A stretch of DNA of 64,000 bases from contig NZ_CP059901.1 in assembly GCF_014127285.1 (NCBI RefSeq), positions 2,108,001 through 2,172,000 on the forward strand, given 5' to 3'. This DNA comes from Mumia sp. ZJ1417 (GTDB lineage Bacteria > Actinomycetota > Actinomycetes > Propionibacteriales > Nocardioidaceae). Shown here one piece after another: positions 56,155 through 64,000 of the stretch. How positions within the stretch are numbered: position 1 is the stretch's first letter; each line of letters starts with the position of its first letter. Made by a program: the position numbers and the translations under genes. Under the pieces are notes generated by a model. It ran no database searches. It saw only the letters and a list, made by a program, of their open reading frames with translations, and was not told the origin of the DNA.

Positions 56155-57029
56155 CGTCGCGCGTCCGCCTCGTCGAGCTGCAGGTGCTTGCGGGCGCGGG
56201 CGATGTCGTCGGTGTGCTTGAGCAGGACGCCGAGGGTATCGCCCACGATCGCCTCGTCGAGGGTGTCGGCGCCGAGCGCGAGGAGCGTACGGGCCCAGTC
56301 GATGCTCTCCGAGACCGACGGCGCCTTGCGCAGGTCGATGCGGCGCAGGGCGTTGACGACGCGGACGAGCGAGGCCGACAAGACGTCATCGACCCCGGGC
56401 ACGCGGCTGCGGACGATGCGCTCCTCGAGCTCGGGCTCCGGGAAGTCGATGTGCAGGAACAGGCAGCGTCGCCGCAGCGCCTCGCTGAGCTCGCGGGTCG
56501 CGTTGGAGGTCAGCACCGTGAACGGCGCATGGTGCGCGGTGAGCGTCCCGAGCTCGGGGACGGTGATCGCGTAATCGCTCAGAACCTCCAGCAGGAGGCC
56601 CTCGATCTCGAGGTCGGCCTTGTCGACCTCGTCGATGAGCAGCGTGCTCGGGAGCGCGGAGCGGATCGCCTGGAGCAGCGGCCGCGCGAGCAGGAACTCG
56701 TCCGTGAAGATGTCGTCGCGCGTCTCGTCCCACGTCTCGCCGCGGCCGGCGGTGATCCGCAGGAGCTGCTTGGCGTGGTTCCACTCGTACAGGGCCCGCG
56801 CCTCGTCCACGCCCTCGTAGCACTGCAGGCGTACGAGGTCGGCTCCGGTGGCTTGCGCGACGGCACGTGCGAGCTCGGTCTTGCCGACTCCCGCTGGCCC
56901 TTCGACGAGCAGTGGCTTGTCGAGCCGGTCGGCCAGGAACACGGTGGTCGCGACGGACGGCGACGCGAGGTAGCCCGACTCTGCCAAGCGCTCGGTCACG
57001 TCCTCGACGGAGGCGAATCTCTCACTCAC
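56151..57029 (-). CDS. MoxR family AAA ATPase
   Basis: This is a 292-residue AAA ATPase of the MoxR group, which acts with VWA proteins as an assembly chaperone. Walker A is EGPAGVGKTELARAVAQ, Walker B is TLLIDEVDKADLEIEG, and sensor 1 is VLTSNATRELSEALRRRCLFLHIDFP. The GTG lies 6 nt after TAGGCT (57036-57041), so it is probably leaderless. It is coupled to the VWA gene. The client complex cannot be named, since no CO-dehydrogenase genes are nearby. Confidence 0.93.
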   Translation of the reverse strand: MSERFASVEDVTERLAESGYLASPSVATTVFLADRLDKPLLVEGPAGVGKTELARAVAQATGADLVRLQCYEGVDEARALYEWNHAKQLLRITAGRGETWDETRDDIFTDEFLLARPLLQAIRSALPSTLLIDEVDKADLEIEGLLLEVLSDYAITVPELGTLTAHHAPFTVLTSNATRELSEALRRRCLFLHIDFPEPELEERIVRSRVPGVDDVLSASLVRVVNALRRIDLRKAPSVSESIDWARTLLALGADTLDEAIVGDTLGVLLKHTDDIARARKHLQLDEADARR

Positions 57030-57048
57030 GCGCCCAGCCTACGGGGCC

Positions 57049-57125
57049 TCTCGTCCCCGATTCGGGCAGTTCACCACCGAGAGGGCCTTCGATCGCGTGC
57101 GGAAGTGCCCGAATCGGGGACGGGA
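57049..57125. repeat. Long inverted repeat between DUF445 and moxR
   Basis: The arms GTCCCCGATTCGGGCA (57053-57068) and TGCCCGAATCGGGGAC (57106-57121) are perfect. They extend to 20 bp at 57049-57068 and 57106-57125 with one G-T pair. The 37-nt spacer is not palindromic. It lies between the DUF445 stop and the moxR promoter on the same strand, so it may end transcription or be a small mobile repeat. Confidence 0.7.
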
Positions 57126-57128
57126 CGG

Positions 57129-58403
57129 TCAGAGGAGGTGCGAGAGGGCGTGGATGGCGACGCCGGCCAGTGCGCCGACGACGGTGCCGTTGATCCGGAT
57201 GAACTGCAGGTCGCGACCGACGTGCAGCTCGATCTTGCGCGACGCCTCGCGCCCGTCCCACCGGTTGACGGTCTCGGAGATCACCGTGGCGATCTCGTCG
57301 CCGTAGTTCGTGACGACGAACGCCGCCGTGTCGCTGAGCATCCGGTCGAGGCGCGTCTGGAGCTCGGTGTCGGTGGCGATCCGCTCCCCCGCCTCACGCA
57401 GGATCGTCTCCATCCGGCTGCGCAGCATGCCTGCGGAGTCGTCGAGCGAGTCGAGCAGCGCGTGGCGCAGGCCGCTCCACAGGGCAACCGCGACGTCGAC
57501 GACGCGAGGCTGCGAGAGCACACGCTCCTTCAGGGCCTCGGCACGCGCGATCGTTGCCGGGTCGTGCTGCAGGTCCTCGGAGAGCGTCACGAGGAACGCG
57601 TCGAGGGACTGGCGTACGCGGTGCTCGGGATCGGAGCGGACGTCGTCGACCCACGACAGCGCCTCGCGATAGAGACGCGTCGAGATCTTGTCGTCGACCC
57701 ACTGGGGCGTCCACCACGGAGCACGGTCGGCGACCATCCCCTCGACGGTCTCCTGGTTTTCGAGGAGCCAGCGGTGCATCTCCTCGACGCCGATGTCGAC
57801 CAGCCCATGGTGAGCACCATCGCGGACGATCTCGCCGAGCGCCTGGCCCGCGGCGGGGCTGAGCTCCTCGGCCTTGAGGCGCGGGACGACGACCTCGCGG
57901 ACGATCGCTGCCACGTCGTCGTCGCTGATGCGCGCGAGCCCGTCCCGAAGCACCCGCGAACCGATGTCGACGAGGCGGCGGGCGTGCTCGCGGCGCGAGA
58001 CCCACTGCCCGATCCGCAAGCTGATCCGCGCGGCCTCGACCCGCTCGCGTACGACGGACTCGTTGAGGAAGTTGTCCGACACGAACTCCTGCAGGCTCGC
58101 ACCAAGGGCGTCCTTGCGCTTCGGGATCAGCGCCGTGTGCGGGATCGGGAGGCCGAGCGGGTGCTTGAAGATCGCGGTCACGGCGAACCAGTCCGCGAGC
58201 GCACCGACCATCGCGGCCTCGGCGCCCGCGTTGACGTAGCCGAGCGCACCCTCCTCCCCGTACGTCAGGGCATAGACGATCGCGGCAAGCACCAGGAGGC
58301 TCGTCGCCAGCGTGCGCATGCGACGCAGCCCGCGGCGGCGTAGCTCGTCCGAACCTCCGAGAGATGCCGGCACGGTGAAGCCGAGAGCGCGCGTGTCAGT
58401 CAC
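57129..58403 (-). CDS. DUF445 family membrane protein
   Basis: This is a 424-residue protein with a hydrophobic N-terminus (two helices around MRTLATSLLVLAAIVYALTY) and a long helical body. The family core is GAEAAMVGALADWFAVTAIFKHPLGLPIPHTALIP, followed by VSDNFLNESVVRERVEAARI. A C-terminal hydrophobic end (RINGTVVGALAGVAIHALSHLL) is typical. GTG lies 6 nt after TAGCCT (58410-58415), so it is probably leaderless. The function is unknown. Confidence 0.87.
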   Translation of the reverse strand: MTDTRALGFTVPASLGGSDELRRRGLRRMRTLATSLLVLAAIVYALTYGEEGALGYVNAGAEAAMVGALADWFAVTAIFKHPLGLPIPHTALIPKRKDALGASLQEFVSDNFLNESVVRERVEAARISLRIGQWVSRREHARRLVDIGSRVLRDGLARISDDDVAAIVREVVVPRLKAEELSPAAGQALGEIVRDGAHHGLVDIGVEEMHRWLLENQETVEGMVADRAPWWTPQWVDDKISTRLYREALSWVDDVRSDPEHRVRQSLDAFLVTLSEDLQHDPATIARAEALKERVLSQPRVVDVAVALWSGLRHALLDSLDDSAGMLRSRMETILREAGERIATDTELQTRLDRMLSDTAAFVVTNYGDEIATVISETVNRWDGREASRKIELHVGRDLQFIRINGTVVGALAGVAIHALSHLL

Positions 58404-58432
58404 GGGTGCAGGCTATCGGGGATGCCCTCGCG

Positions 58433-59029
58433 TCAGCGCTGCTCCGAGAGCACGACGGCTGTGGTGCCCACCTCGAGCGCCTCGAAGACGTGCGGCGCGT
58501 CACCGGGGTACATCACGTAGTCGCCTGGTCCGAGCTCGACCGGCTCCGTCGACGGGCCGACGAGCGCGCGCCCACTGCTGAGGACGACGTGCTCGACGGT
58601 TCCTCGCGGGTGCGGGTCCGAGCGGCGGGGCGCACCAGGCTCTGCGGTGACGAGGTAGAGGTCCCGCCGGGCGTGAGGCGGGGACGCCGACAGCAAGGTC
58701 GCCGCGTACGCCGCCTCTCCCGCTGCGACGCGGGGCCCGTCGCCCGCCCGGACGACCTCGACGTGGGCCGCCTCCGTGTCGACCAGGTGGGAGAACGGGA
58801 TGCCGAGCGCCGTGCTCAGGGCCCAGATCGTCTCCACGCTCGGGGTGGTGCTTCCCGACTCGAGCTGCGAGAGGGTCGACTTCGCCACGCCCGCCTGCTG
58901 GGCCAGCTTCGACAGACTGACACCGGCGGCGGCCCGCTCACGGCGGAGCGCCTGCGCCACGACCGCACGGAGATCCTGTTGCCGTTCGTTCGACGGGACT
59001 GCCTGTTCGCCTTGACGATCGATCCGCAT
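58433..59029 (-). CDS. XRE-cupin transcriptional regulator
   Basis: This is a 198-residue regulator with an XRE-type HTH (GVSLSKLAQQAGVAKSTLSQLESGSTTPSVETIWAL, about residues 36-70) and a C-terminal cupin (about 110-195). The cupin segment, including PHPRGTVEHVVLSSG and LGPGDYVMYPGDAPHVFEA, holds the typical metal-binding His positions. It is divergent from azlCD and probably controls it. The ATG lies 7 nt after TAGTCT (59037-59042). The inducer is probably a branched-chain amino acid or related acid. Confidence 0.9.
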   Translation of the reverse strand: MRIDRQGEQAVPSNERQQDLRAVVAQALRRERAAAGVSLSKLAQQAGVAKSTLSQLESGSTTPSVETIWALSTALGIPFSHLVDTEAAHVEVVRAGDGPRVAAGEAAYAATLLSASPPHARRDLYLVTAEPGAPRRSDPHPRGTVEHVVLSSGRALVGPSTEPVELGPGDYVMYPGDAPHVFEALEVGTTAVVLSEQR

Positions 59030-59047
59030 GGAGTCAAGACTAGCGTC

Positions 59048-59719
59048 ATGCGTTCGTTCTGGCGAACATTCGATCGCTCAACCGTGCAAGCCGTCCTCCC
59101 GATCTGCGTGACGGTCATGCTCGTCGGCGTCTCGTACGGGGTCACCGCAGCGGCCGCGGGCTTTCCGCTCTGGCAGGTGATCGCCCTCGCGGTCCTCGTG
59201 CTCGGCGCGTCTTCGGAGCTGCTGTTCGTCGCGCTCGTCGCGCTCGGCGCCGCCCCGGCGATCGCCGCGGGGGCTGCACTCCTCGTCAACCTCCGCACCG
59301 CCGCGTACGGCATGGCGGCGGGCCCGCTCCTTCGACCGGGAAGGGGACGACTCCTCGGCGCGCACCTCGTCAACGACGAGACAGTGGCTCTCGCCACCGC
59401 TCAGGACACGCCACGCGAGGGGCGCCGGGCGTTCTGGGCCTGCGGGATCGGCATCGCCCTCGCGTGGCCGCTCGGTGCCGGGATCGGCGTCGGTGTCGGG
59501 CAGGTGGTCCCCGACCCGAGCGACTGGGGGCTCGACGCTGTCTTCCCTGCGGTGATCGCGGCGCTGGTGCTGCCCGCGCTGCGCGAGCGTGCCACCCTCG
59601 CAGCGACCGCGGTCGGAGGGACCCTCGCTCTCGTCGGGCTCCCCCACCTCCCTCCCGGGCTCGCCCCCGTGCTGGCGCTGCTGGGTCTTGCGGTGGTTCC
59701 CCTGGCGAGGATGCGATGA
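59048..59719 (+). CDS. azlC: AzlC family branched-chain amino-acid permease
   Basis: AzlC is the large subunit of a branched-chain amino-acid exporter. The 223-residue protein has about five to seven membrane helices and the family motif PICVTVMLVGVSYGVTAAAAGFPLW near the N-terminus, followed by ASSELLFVALVALG and LLVNLRTAAYGMAAGP. ATG 59048 is chosen in place of a much longer upstream frame that covers the divergent regulator. It overlaps azlD by 4 bp. It faces an XRE-cupin regulator over 18 bp. Confidence 0.9.
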   Translation: MRSFWRTFDRSTVQAVLPICVTVMLVGVSYGVTAAAAGFPLWQVIALAVLVLGASSELLFVALVALGAAPAIAAGAALLVNLRTAAYGMAAGPLLRPGRGRLLGAHLVNDETVALATAQDTPREGRRAFWACGIGIALAWPLGAGIGVGVGQVVPDPSDWGLDAVFPAVIAALVLPALRERATLAATAVGGTLALVGLPHLPPGLAPVLALLGLAVVPLARMR

Positions 59720-60027
59720 GCGCCGGCTCGTTCGCGCTCGCGGTCGCGGTCCTCGGTCTCGGGACGTACGCGCTGCGGTTCGGTGGCATGGCAGCCGGGA
59801 CGCGCGCGCCGATGACCGACGAGATGGAGCAGGTCGTCGACCGCGCGGTGGCGGTGCTGCTCGTGGCGGTGGCGGTGACGTCCACGTTCTACGACGGCGC
59901 GGCACCCGCAGACCTCGCGCGACCGGTCGGCGTGGCGGCCGGCGTGGTCGCCGCCGTCGCCCGCGCGTCGCTCGTGGTGGTCGTCCTCGTCGCGGCGCTG
60001 ACGACGGCGCTCGTGCGTGCATGGTGA
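59716..60027 (+). CDS. azlD: AzlD family branched-chain amino-acid transport protein
   Basis: AzlD is the small subunit paired with AzlC. The 103-residue protein has three to four membrane helices and starts with FALAVAVLGLGTYALRFGGMAAG, typical of the family, which often reads TYLxR. The ATG overlaps the azlC stop (ATGA). The two proteins probably form one exporter controlled by the divergent regulator. Confidence 0.88.
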   Translation: MSAGSFALAVAVLGLGTYALRFGGMAAGTRAPMTDEMEQVVDRAVAVLLVAVAVTSTFYDGAAPADLARPVGVAAGVVAAVARASLVVVVLVAALTTALVRAW

Positions 60028-60075
60028 CGCGGAGCCGATGCCGGGCGGCTCGACGGCGACGGGACGCGATCGCCC

Positions 60076-60081
60076 TAGAAT
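60076..60081 (+). promoter_or_regulatory. -10 box of the zinc metallopeptidase (leaderless)
   Basis: TAGAAT lies 6 nt before the ATG at 60088; no ribosome site is present. Confidence 0.55.
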
Positions 60082-60087
60082 CCGACC

Positions 60088-60990
60088 ATGACGTTCAACG
60101 AAGGCGCCAACCTCGACACCAGCCAGGTCCGCAGCGGCGGCTCCAGCCGGGGCGGCGTGCTCCTCGGCGGCGGTGCCGGGTCGATCATCCTCGTCATCAT
60201 CGGCCTCCTGCTCGGCGTCAACCCGTTCGAGCAGGGCGGCGGCGGCACGAGCGCCTTCGACACCTCGCAGGTCCAGCAGGCGGGTGCGAGCGACGTCGAC
60301 TTCTCGCAGTGCCAGACCGGCGCCGACGCGAACCGCGACGTCACCTGCCGCGTGATCGGCACGGTCAACAGTGTCCAGGACTACTGGCGCGACGCGCTCC
60401 CCGCCGATGCCAACCGTCAGTACCGCGACTCCTACACCGTCCTCTACTCCGGCCAGACCCAGTCACCGTGCGGGACGGCCAGCAATGCGGTCGGCCCGTT
60501 CTACTGCCCGACGGACGAGCAGATCTACATCGACGCCGCGTTCTTCGACGACCTGACGACCCGGTTCGGCGCCGACGGCGGAGCCCTCGCGCAGATGTAC
60601 GTGGTCGCGCACGAGTACGGCCACCACGTCCAGAACATTCTGGGCGTCCTCCAACACGCCCAGCAGGACCGTCAGGGTCCGACCTCGGGCGCCGTACGGG
60701 TCGAGCTGATGGCCGACTGCCTCGCCGGCGTCTGGGCGCACCACGCCGCGAACACCCAGGACGAGGACGGCACCACGCTGATCCAGCCGCTCACCGAGGC
60801 CGACATCGCATCCGCGCTCTCGGCCGCGGCCGCGGTCGGCGACGACCGTATCCAGGAGTCGGCGACCGGCCAGGTCAACCCCGAGAGCTGGACGCACGGC
60901 TCCGCCGAGCAGCGGCAGCGCTGGTTCACGACCGGTTACGAGGCGGGCAACCTCAACGCCTGCGACACCCTCTCCGCCCGTACGCTCTGA
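60088..60990 (+). CDS. Neutral zinc metallopeptidase (YpfJ-like)
   Basis: This is a predicted membrane-anchored protease of 300 residues with one N-terminal helix (LLGGGAGSIILVIIGLLLG). The zinc site is HEYGHH (175-180), with the third ligand probably the Glu of VELMADCLAGVWAH. Several cysteines (Cys75, Cys87, Cys128, Cys140) may form disulfides outside the membrane. The family motif GPFYCPTDEQIYIDAAFFDDL is present. It is probably leaderless. Its substrates are not known. It lies 5 bp before the CPBP protease gene. Confidence 0.92.
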   Translation: MTFNEGANLDTSQVRSGGSSRGGVLLGGGAGSIILVIIGLLLGVNPFEQGGGGTSAFDTSQVQQAGASDVDFSQCQTGADANRDVTCRVIGTVNSVQDYWRDALPADANRQYRDSYTVLYSGQTQSPCGTASNAVGPFYCPTDEQIYIDAAFFDDLTTRFGADGGALAQMYVVAHEYGHHVQNILGVLQHAQQDRQGPTSGAVRVELMADCLAGVWAHHAANTQDEDGTTLIQPLTEADIASALSAAAAVGDDRIQESATGQVNPESWTHGSAEQRQRWFTTGYEAGNLNACDTLSARTL

Positions 60991-60995
60991 GCGCC

Positions 60996-61790
60996 GTGGC
61001 CCCCGACTTCCCCGGCCCCCTCGTCCCGGCACCCGAACCCGTCGCCGCGCCGCAGCGGCGACTGCTGAGCGCCGAGGTCTGGATCGTCCTGCTGCTCTCG
61101 CTGCTCCAGTCGGGCGTGTACGCGCTGGTGTCGCTGGTCGCCAAGCTGACCCGGGGCCCGCTGGCGGACCAGACGGCGACGCTCAACGCCTCGCGGAGCG
61201 ACCGCCCGTGGCTCGACCTCACCTACCAGGTGCTCGGGATCGGGTTCGCGCTGATGCCGGTCGCGCTCGTGCTCTACCTGCTCGTACGGTCGGGCGACCG
61301 CCCGCGCCGCGTGCTCGGCATCGGCCGCGGCTCGAAGGGCGGCGACGTGGGCTGGGGCGTCGGCCTCGCGGCCCTCATCGGCATCCCCGGTCTCGCCCTC
61401 TACTTCGTGGGTCACGCGCTCGGCATCACCGCGACGATCGTCCCCAGCGCGCTCGACGACCACTGGTGGCGCGTGCCCGTCCTCATCGCGTCGGCCCTGA
61501 TGAACTCCGTCCTCGAGGAGGTCATCGTCGTCGCCTACCTGATGTGGCGACTGACCCAGCTCGGCTGGAACCGCTGGGCCGTCCTCGCGACCAGCGCGGC
61601 GGTCCGCGCCTCGTACCACCTCTATCAGGGGATCGGCCCGGCGATCGGCAACGCGGCGATGGGTATCGTGTTCGGGTACTGGTACCAGCGGACAGGGCGC
61701 GTCGTCCCGCTGGTCGTGGCGCATGCGGTCCTCGACATCGTCGCGTTCGTCGGGTACGCCCTGTTCAAGGACGCGCTCAACCTTCCCTAA
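60996..61790 (+). CDS. CPBP family intramembrane metalloprotease
   Basis: This is a 264-residue membrane protease of the CAAX/Rce1-like group with about seven helices. Motif 1 is LEEVIVVAYL, where the Arg of the usual EExxxR is absent. Motif 2 is RASYHLYQG, with the catalytic His, and motif 3 is VAHAVLDIVAFVG. Such EEVxVVxYL forms occur in actinobacterial members. GTG 60996 follows the metallopeptidase stop by 5 bp, so the two may be cotranscribed. Substrates are unknown. Confidence 0.87.
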   Translation: MAPDFPGPLVPAPEPVAAPQRRLLSAEVWIVLLLSLLQSGVYALVSLVAKLTRGPLADQTATLNASRSDRPWLDLTYQVLGIGFALMPVALVLYLLVRSGDRPRRVLGIGRGSKGGDVGWGVGLAALIGIPGLALYFVGHALGITATIVPSALDDHWWRVPVLIASALMNSVLEEVIVVAYLMWRLTQLGWNRWAVLATSAAVRASYHLYQGIGPAIGNAAMGIVFGYWYQRTGRVVPLVVAHAVLDIVAFVGYALFKDALNLP

Positions 61791-61802
61791 GGGGTTCTCG
61801 GA

Positions 61803-64000
61803 ATGACCGTCGGCGAGCTGCGCACGCGGCTGCGCGAGGTGACGCTGCGCGACGAGCGGCGGCTGAGGCGACGCCTCGACCGTGCGGCGTCCCAGCGCGA
61901 CGCCGGCCGCCGCGCCCACGAGCTCGCCGTGCTCGAGAAGGAGATCGACGCCGCCGAGCGCCGCGTCGCCTCCCGTGCGGCGTCGGTGCCGGTCCTGGAG
62001 TATCCCGCCGAGCTGCCCGTCACCGAGCGCCGCGACGACATCGCCGACGCGATCGCGGCGCACCAGGTCGTCGTGGTCGCCGGCGAGACCGGGTCGGGCA
62101 AGACGACGCAGCTGCCCAAGATCCTGCTCTCCCTCGGGCGGGGCATCCGCGGCACGATCGCCCACACGCAGCCGCGTCGCATCGCCGCCCGCAGCGTCGC
62201 CGCCCGCATCGCGGAGGAGACGAAGTCGACCCTCGGCGAGCAGGTCGGCTACGCGGTGCGCTTCGACGACCGCTCCAGCCGCGACACGCTCGTCCGGGTG
62301 ATGACCGACGGCGTCCTGCTGGCCGAGATCCACGACGACCCGCTGCTCCTGCGCTACGACACGGTGATCGTCGACGAGGCGCACGAGCGGTCGCTCACGA
62401 TCGACTTCCTCCTCGGCTACCTCCAGCGTCTCCTCCCCCGCCGCCCGGACCTCAAGGTCGTCATCACCTCGGCGACCATCGACCCGGAACGCTTCGCCGC
62501 GCACTTCGCGGATGCCGACGGCAACCCCGCCCCGATCATCGAGGTCAGCGGGCGGACCTACCCGGTCGAGGTCCGCTACCGCCCGCTCGCCGAGCGAGAG
62601 GACGGCGACGTCCTCGGCGCGATCGGCGACGCTGTCGACGAGCTCGGCCGTGAGTCCGACGGCGACGTGCTGGTCTTCCTCTCCGGCGAGCGCGAGATCC
62701 GCGACGCCGCCGACATGCTGCGCGACCGCAAGCTGAGACGCACCGAAGTCCTCCCCCTGTACGGCCGGTTGTCGGCGGCCGAGCAGCACAAGGTCTTCGA
62801 GCCGCACACCGGTCGCCGGATCGTCCTCGCCACCAACGTCGCCGAGACCTCGCTGACCGTGCCGGGGATCCGGTACGTCGTCGACCCCGGCACCGCTCGC
62901 ATCTCCCGCTACAGCCAGCGGCTCAAGGTGCAGCGGCTCCCGATCGAGCCCGTCTCGCAGGCCAGCGCCAACCAGCGCGCCGGCCGCTGCGGCCGTACGT
63001 CGGACGGGATCTGCATCCGTCTCTACTCCGAGGAGGACTACGAGGGGCGTCCCGAGTTCACCGACCCGGAGATCCTCCGGACGAACCTCGCCGCCGTGCT
63101 CCTCCAGATGGCCTCGCTCGACCTCGGCCCCGTCGAGGAGTTTCCGTTCCTCGACCCGCCGGACCAGCGCTCGGTGCGCGACGGCGTGGGCCTCCTCGAG
63201 GAGCTCGGCGCGCTCACCGAGGGTGCAAGGGGCATGCGCTCGTCGCTCACCGAGACTGGCCGCCGGATCGCCGCGTTCCCGCTCGACCCCCGCCTCGCCC
63301 GGATGCTCGTCGCCGCGTCGTCGTACGGGGCGCTGCGCGAGATGCTCATCATCGTCTCGGCGCTGTCGATCCAGGACCCGCGCGAGCGCCCGCTCGAGGC
63401 GCAGCAGCAGGCCGACGCGAAGCACGCCCGCTTCACCGACCCGACATCGGACTTCCTCGCCTACCTCAACCTCTGGAACTACCTCCGCGAGCAGCGTCGC
63501 GAGCTCTCGGGCAACGCGTTCCGGCGGATGGTGCGCGACGAGTACCTGCACTTCCTGCGCATCCGCGAGTGGCAGGACGTCCACGCGATGCTGCGCGACC
63601 AGTGCCGTGACATGGGCCTGGACCTCAACAGCACGCCCGCCGACCCCGACCGTGTGCACCAGGCCGCACTGGCCGGGCTGCTCTCCCACATCGGCCTGCG
63701 CGAGGGTGACACCCGCGACTTCCTCGGCGCGCGCAACGCCCGCTTCGCGATCTTCCCCGGCTCCGGACTCGCCAAGAAACCACCGCAGTGGGTCGTCGCC
63801 GCCGAGCTCGTCGAGACCTCGCGCCTGTTCGCCCGTACGGTCGCGAAGGTCGAGCCGGCCTGGATCGAGCAGGAGGGTGCCCACCTCCTCAAGCGGTCGT
63901 ACTCCGAGCCGCACTGGTCCCGACGCCGCGGCGCCGTCATGGCGCACGAGCGCGTCACCCTGTACGGGGTGCCCGTGGTCGCGGACCGCCTCGTCTCGTA
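61803..64000 (+). CDS. hrpA: ATP-dependent RNA helicase HrpA (partial)
   Basis: HrpA is a DEAH-box helicase that unwinds RNA and resolves stalled ribosomes in bacteria. The visible 732 codons contain Walker A GETGSGKTT (94-102), HTQPRRIAARSVA (motif Ia), DEAH (191-194), SAT (motif III), TNVAETSLTVPGI (motif V) and QRAGRCGR (motif VI), followed by the ratchet and OB-fold regions with LFARTVAKVEPAWIEQ. The ATG is 12 bp after the CPBP stop. The reading frame is open to the window edge, and the usual protein is about 1300 residues, so the rest lies beyond. Confidence 0.96.
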   Translation, partial: MTVGELRTRLREVTLRDERRLRRRLDRAASQRDAGRRAHELAVLEKEIDAAERRVASRAASVPVLEYPAELPVTERRDDIADAIAAHQVVVVAGETGSGKTTQLPKILLSLGRGIRGTIAHTQPRRIAARSVAARIAEETKSTLGEQVGYAVRFDDRSSRDTLVRVMTDGVLLAEIHDDPLLLRYDTVIVDEAHERSLTIDFLLGYLQRLLPRRPDLKVVITSATIDPERFAAHFADADGNPAPIIEVSGRTYPVEVRYRPLAEREDGDVLGAIGDAVDELGRESDGDVLVFLSGEREIRDAADMLRDRKLRRTEVLPLYGRLSAAEQHKVFEPHTGRRIVLATNVAETSLTVPGIRYVVDPGTARISRYSQRLKVQRLPIEPVSQASANQRAGRCGRTSDGICIRLYSEEDYEGRPEFTDPEILRTNLAAVLLQMASLDLGPVEEFPFLDPPDQRSVRDGVGLLEELGALTEGARGMRSSLTETGRRIAAFPLDPRLARMLVAASSYGALREMLIIVSALSIQDPRERPLEAQQQADAKHARFTDPTSDFLAYLNLWNYLREQRRELSGNAFRRMVRDEYLHFLRIREWQDVHAMLRDQCRDMGLDLNSTPADPDRVHQAALAGLLSHIGLREGDTRDFLGARNARFAIFPGSGLAKKPPQWVVAAELVETSRLFARTVAKVEPAWIEQEGAHLLKRSYSEPHWSRRRGAVMAHERVTLYGVPVVADRLVS

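Noticed and set aside
61545-61560. CPBP protease lacking the Arg of EExxxR, as an inactive enzyme
   Set aside because: The EEVxVVxYL form is common in actinobacterial members, and the other motifs are intact.

Overview
The window is high-GC DNA from an actinobacterium. It encodes a complete Pup-proteasome system, mycothiol ligase MshC, a likely F420-dependent oxidoreductase, PafB/PafC, and many genes whose start codon lies 6-7 nt after a TANNNT -10 box, which suggests leaderless transcripts. The protein families fit the Propionibacteriales (Nocardioidaceae-like), but the genus is an inference.

Layout. 1-17850: Pup-proteasome region. On the minus strand, pafA, an FKBP lipoprotein, pafB, pafC, tatA, tatC and the first codons of a probable helicase run leftwards. 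A DrrAB-like ABC exporter sits on the plus strand. Then come prcA, prcB, pup and dop, a Nudix hydrolase (+), metH with a coupled GNAT gene, and the proteasomal ATPase mpa/arc. 18000-21060: trmI, a site-2 protease with CBS domains, and a divergent RecB-family nuclease with a candidate PafBC-type promoter. 21060-24180: ArsR-like regulator and MFS exporter behind a double palindrome, DUF1772, HAD hydrolase. 24219-29483: PAC2 protein, mshC, a conserved uncharacterised trio (PI-kinase-like protein, DUF3090, histidine-phosphatase-type phosphomutase) and CorA. 29493-36190: a broken gamma-carbonic-anhydrase-like gene, SDR/XRE pair with a shared operator, LLM oxidoreductase-uppP, aldo/keto reductase, DUF5703, M20 peptidase. 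36316-39260: tRNA-Leu with terminator, a membrane-anchored Mrr-like nuclease, a frameshifted GNAT, a VOC protein and a small membrane ORF; this is the most accessory-looking stretch. 39256-49750: DHA2-type MFS, Pro-rich membrane protein, GNAT, a large nuclease-helicase, an unrecognised Rossmann-like protein coupled to a MocR regulator, and an EamA transporter. 49775-60030: GTPase, FUSC-like exporter, SRPBCC/DoxX-like/CGNR operon divergent from LysE-GrpB, VWA-MoxR pair, DUF445, and XRE-cupin regulator divergent from azlCD. 60088-64000: neutral zinc metallopeptidase, CPBP protease and the start of hrpA.

How the genes work together. Dop deamidates Pup-GGQ, PafA ligates Pup to substrates, Mpa unfolds them and PrcAB degrades them. 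PafBC, encoded beside pafA, is the activator of the RecA-independent DNA-damage regulon; the RecB-like nuclease 15 kb away has a matching promoter. Several regulator-transporter pairs (ArsR-MFS, CGNR-LysE, XRE-SDR, XRE/cupin-AzlCD, MocR-EamA) are arranged for local control, three of them with inverted repeats at or near the promoters. The kinase/DUF3090/phosphomutase trio beside mshC is the best candidate here for an undescribed pathway. Function calls rest on motif recognition from the sequence alone; no database search was run.
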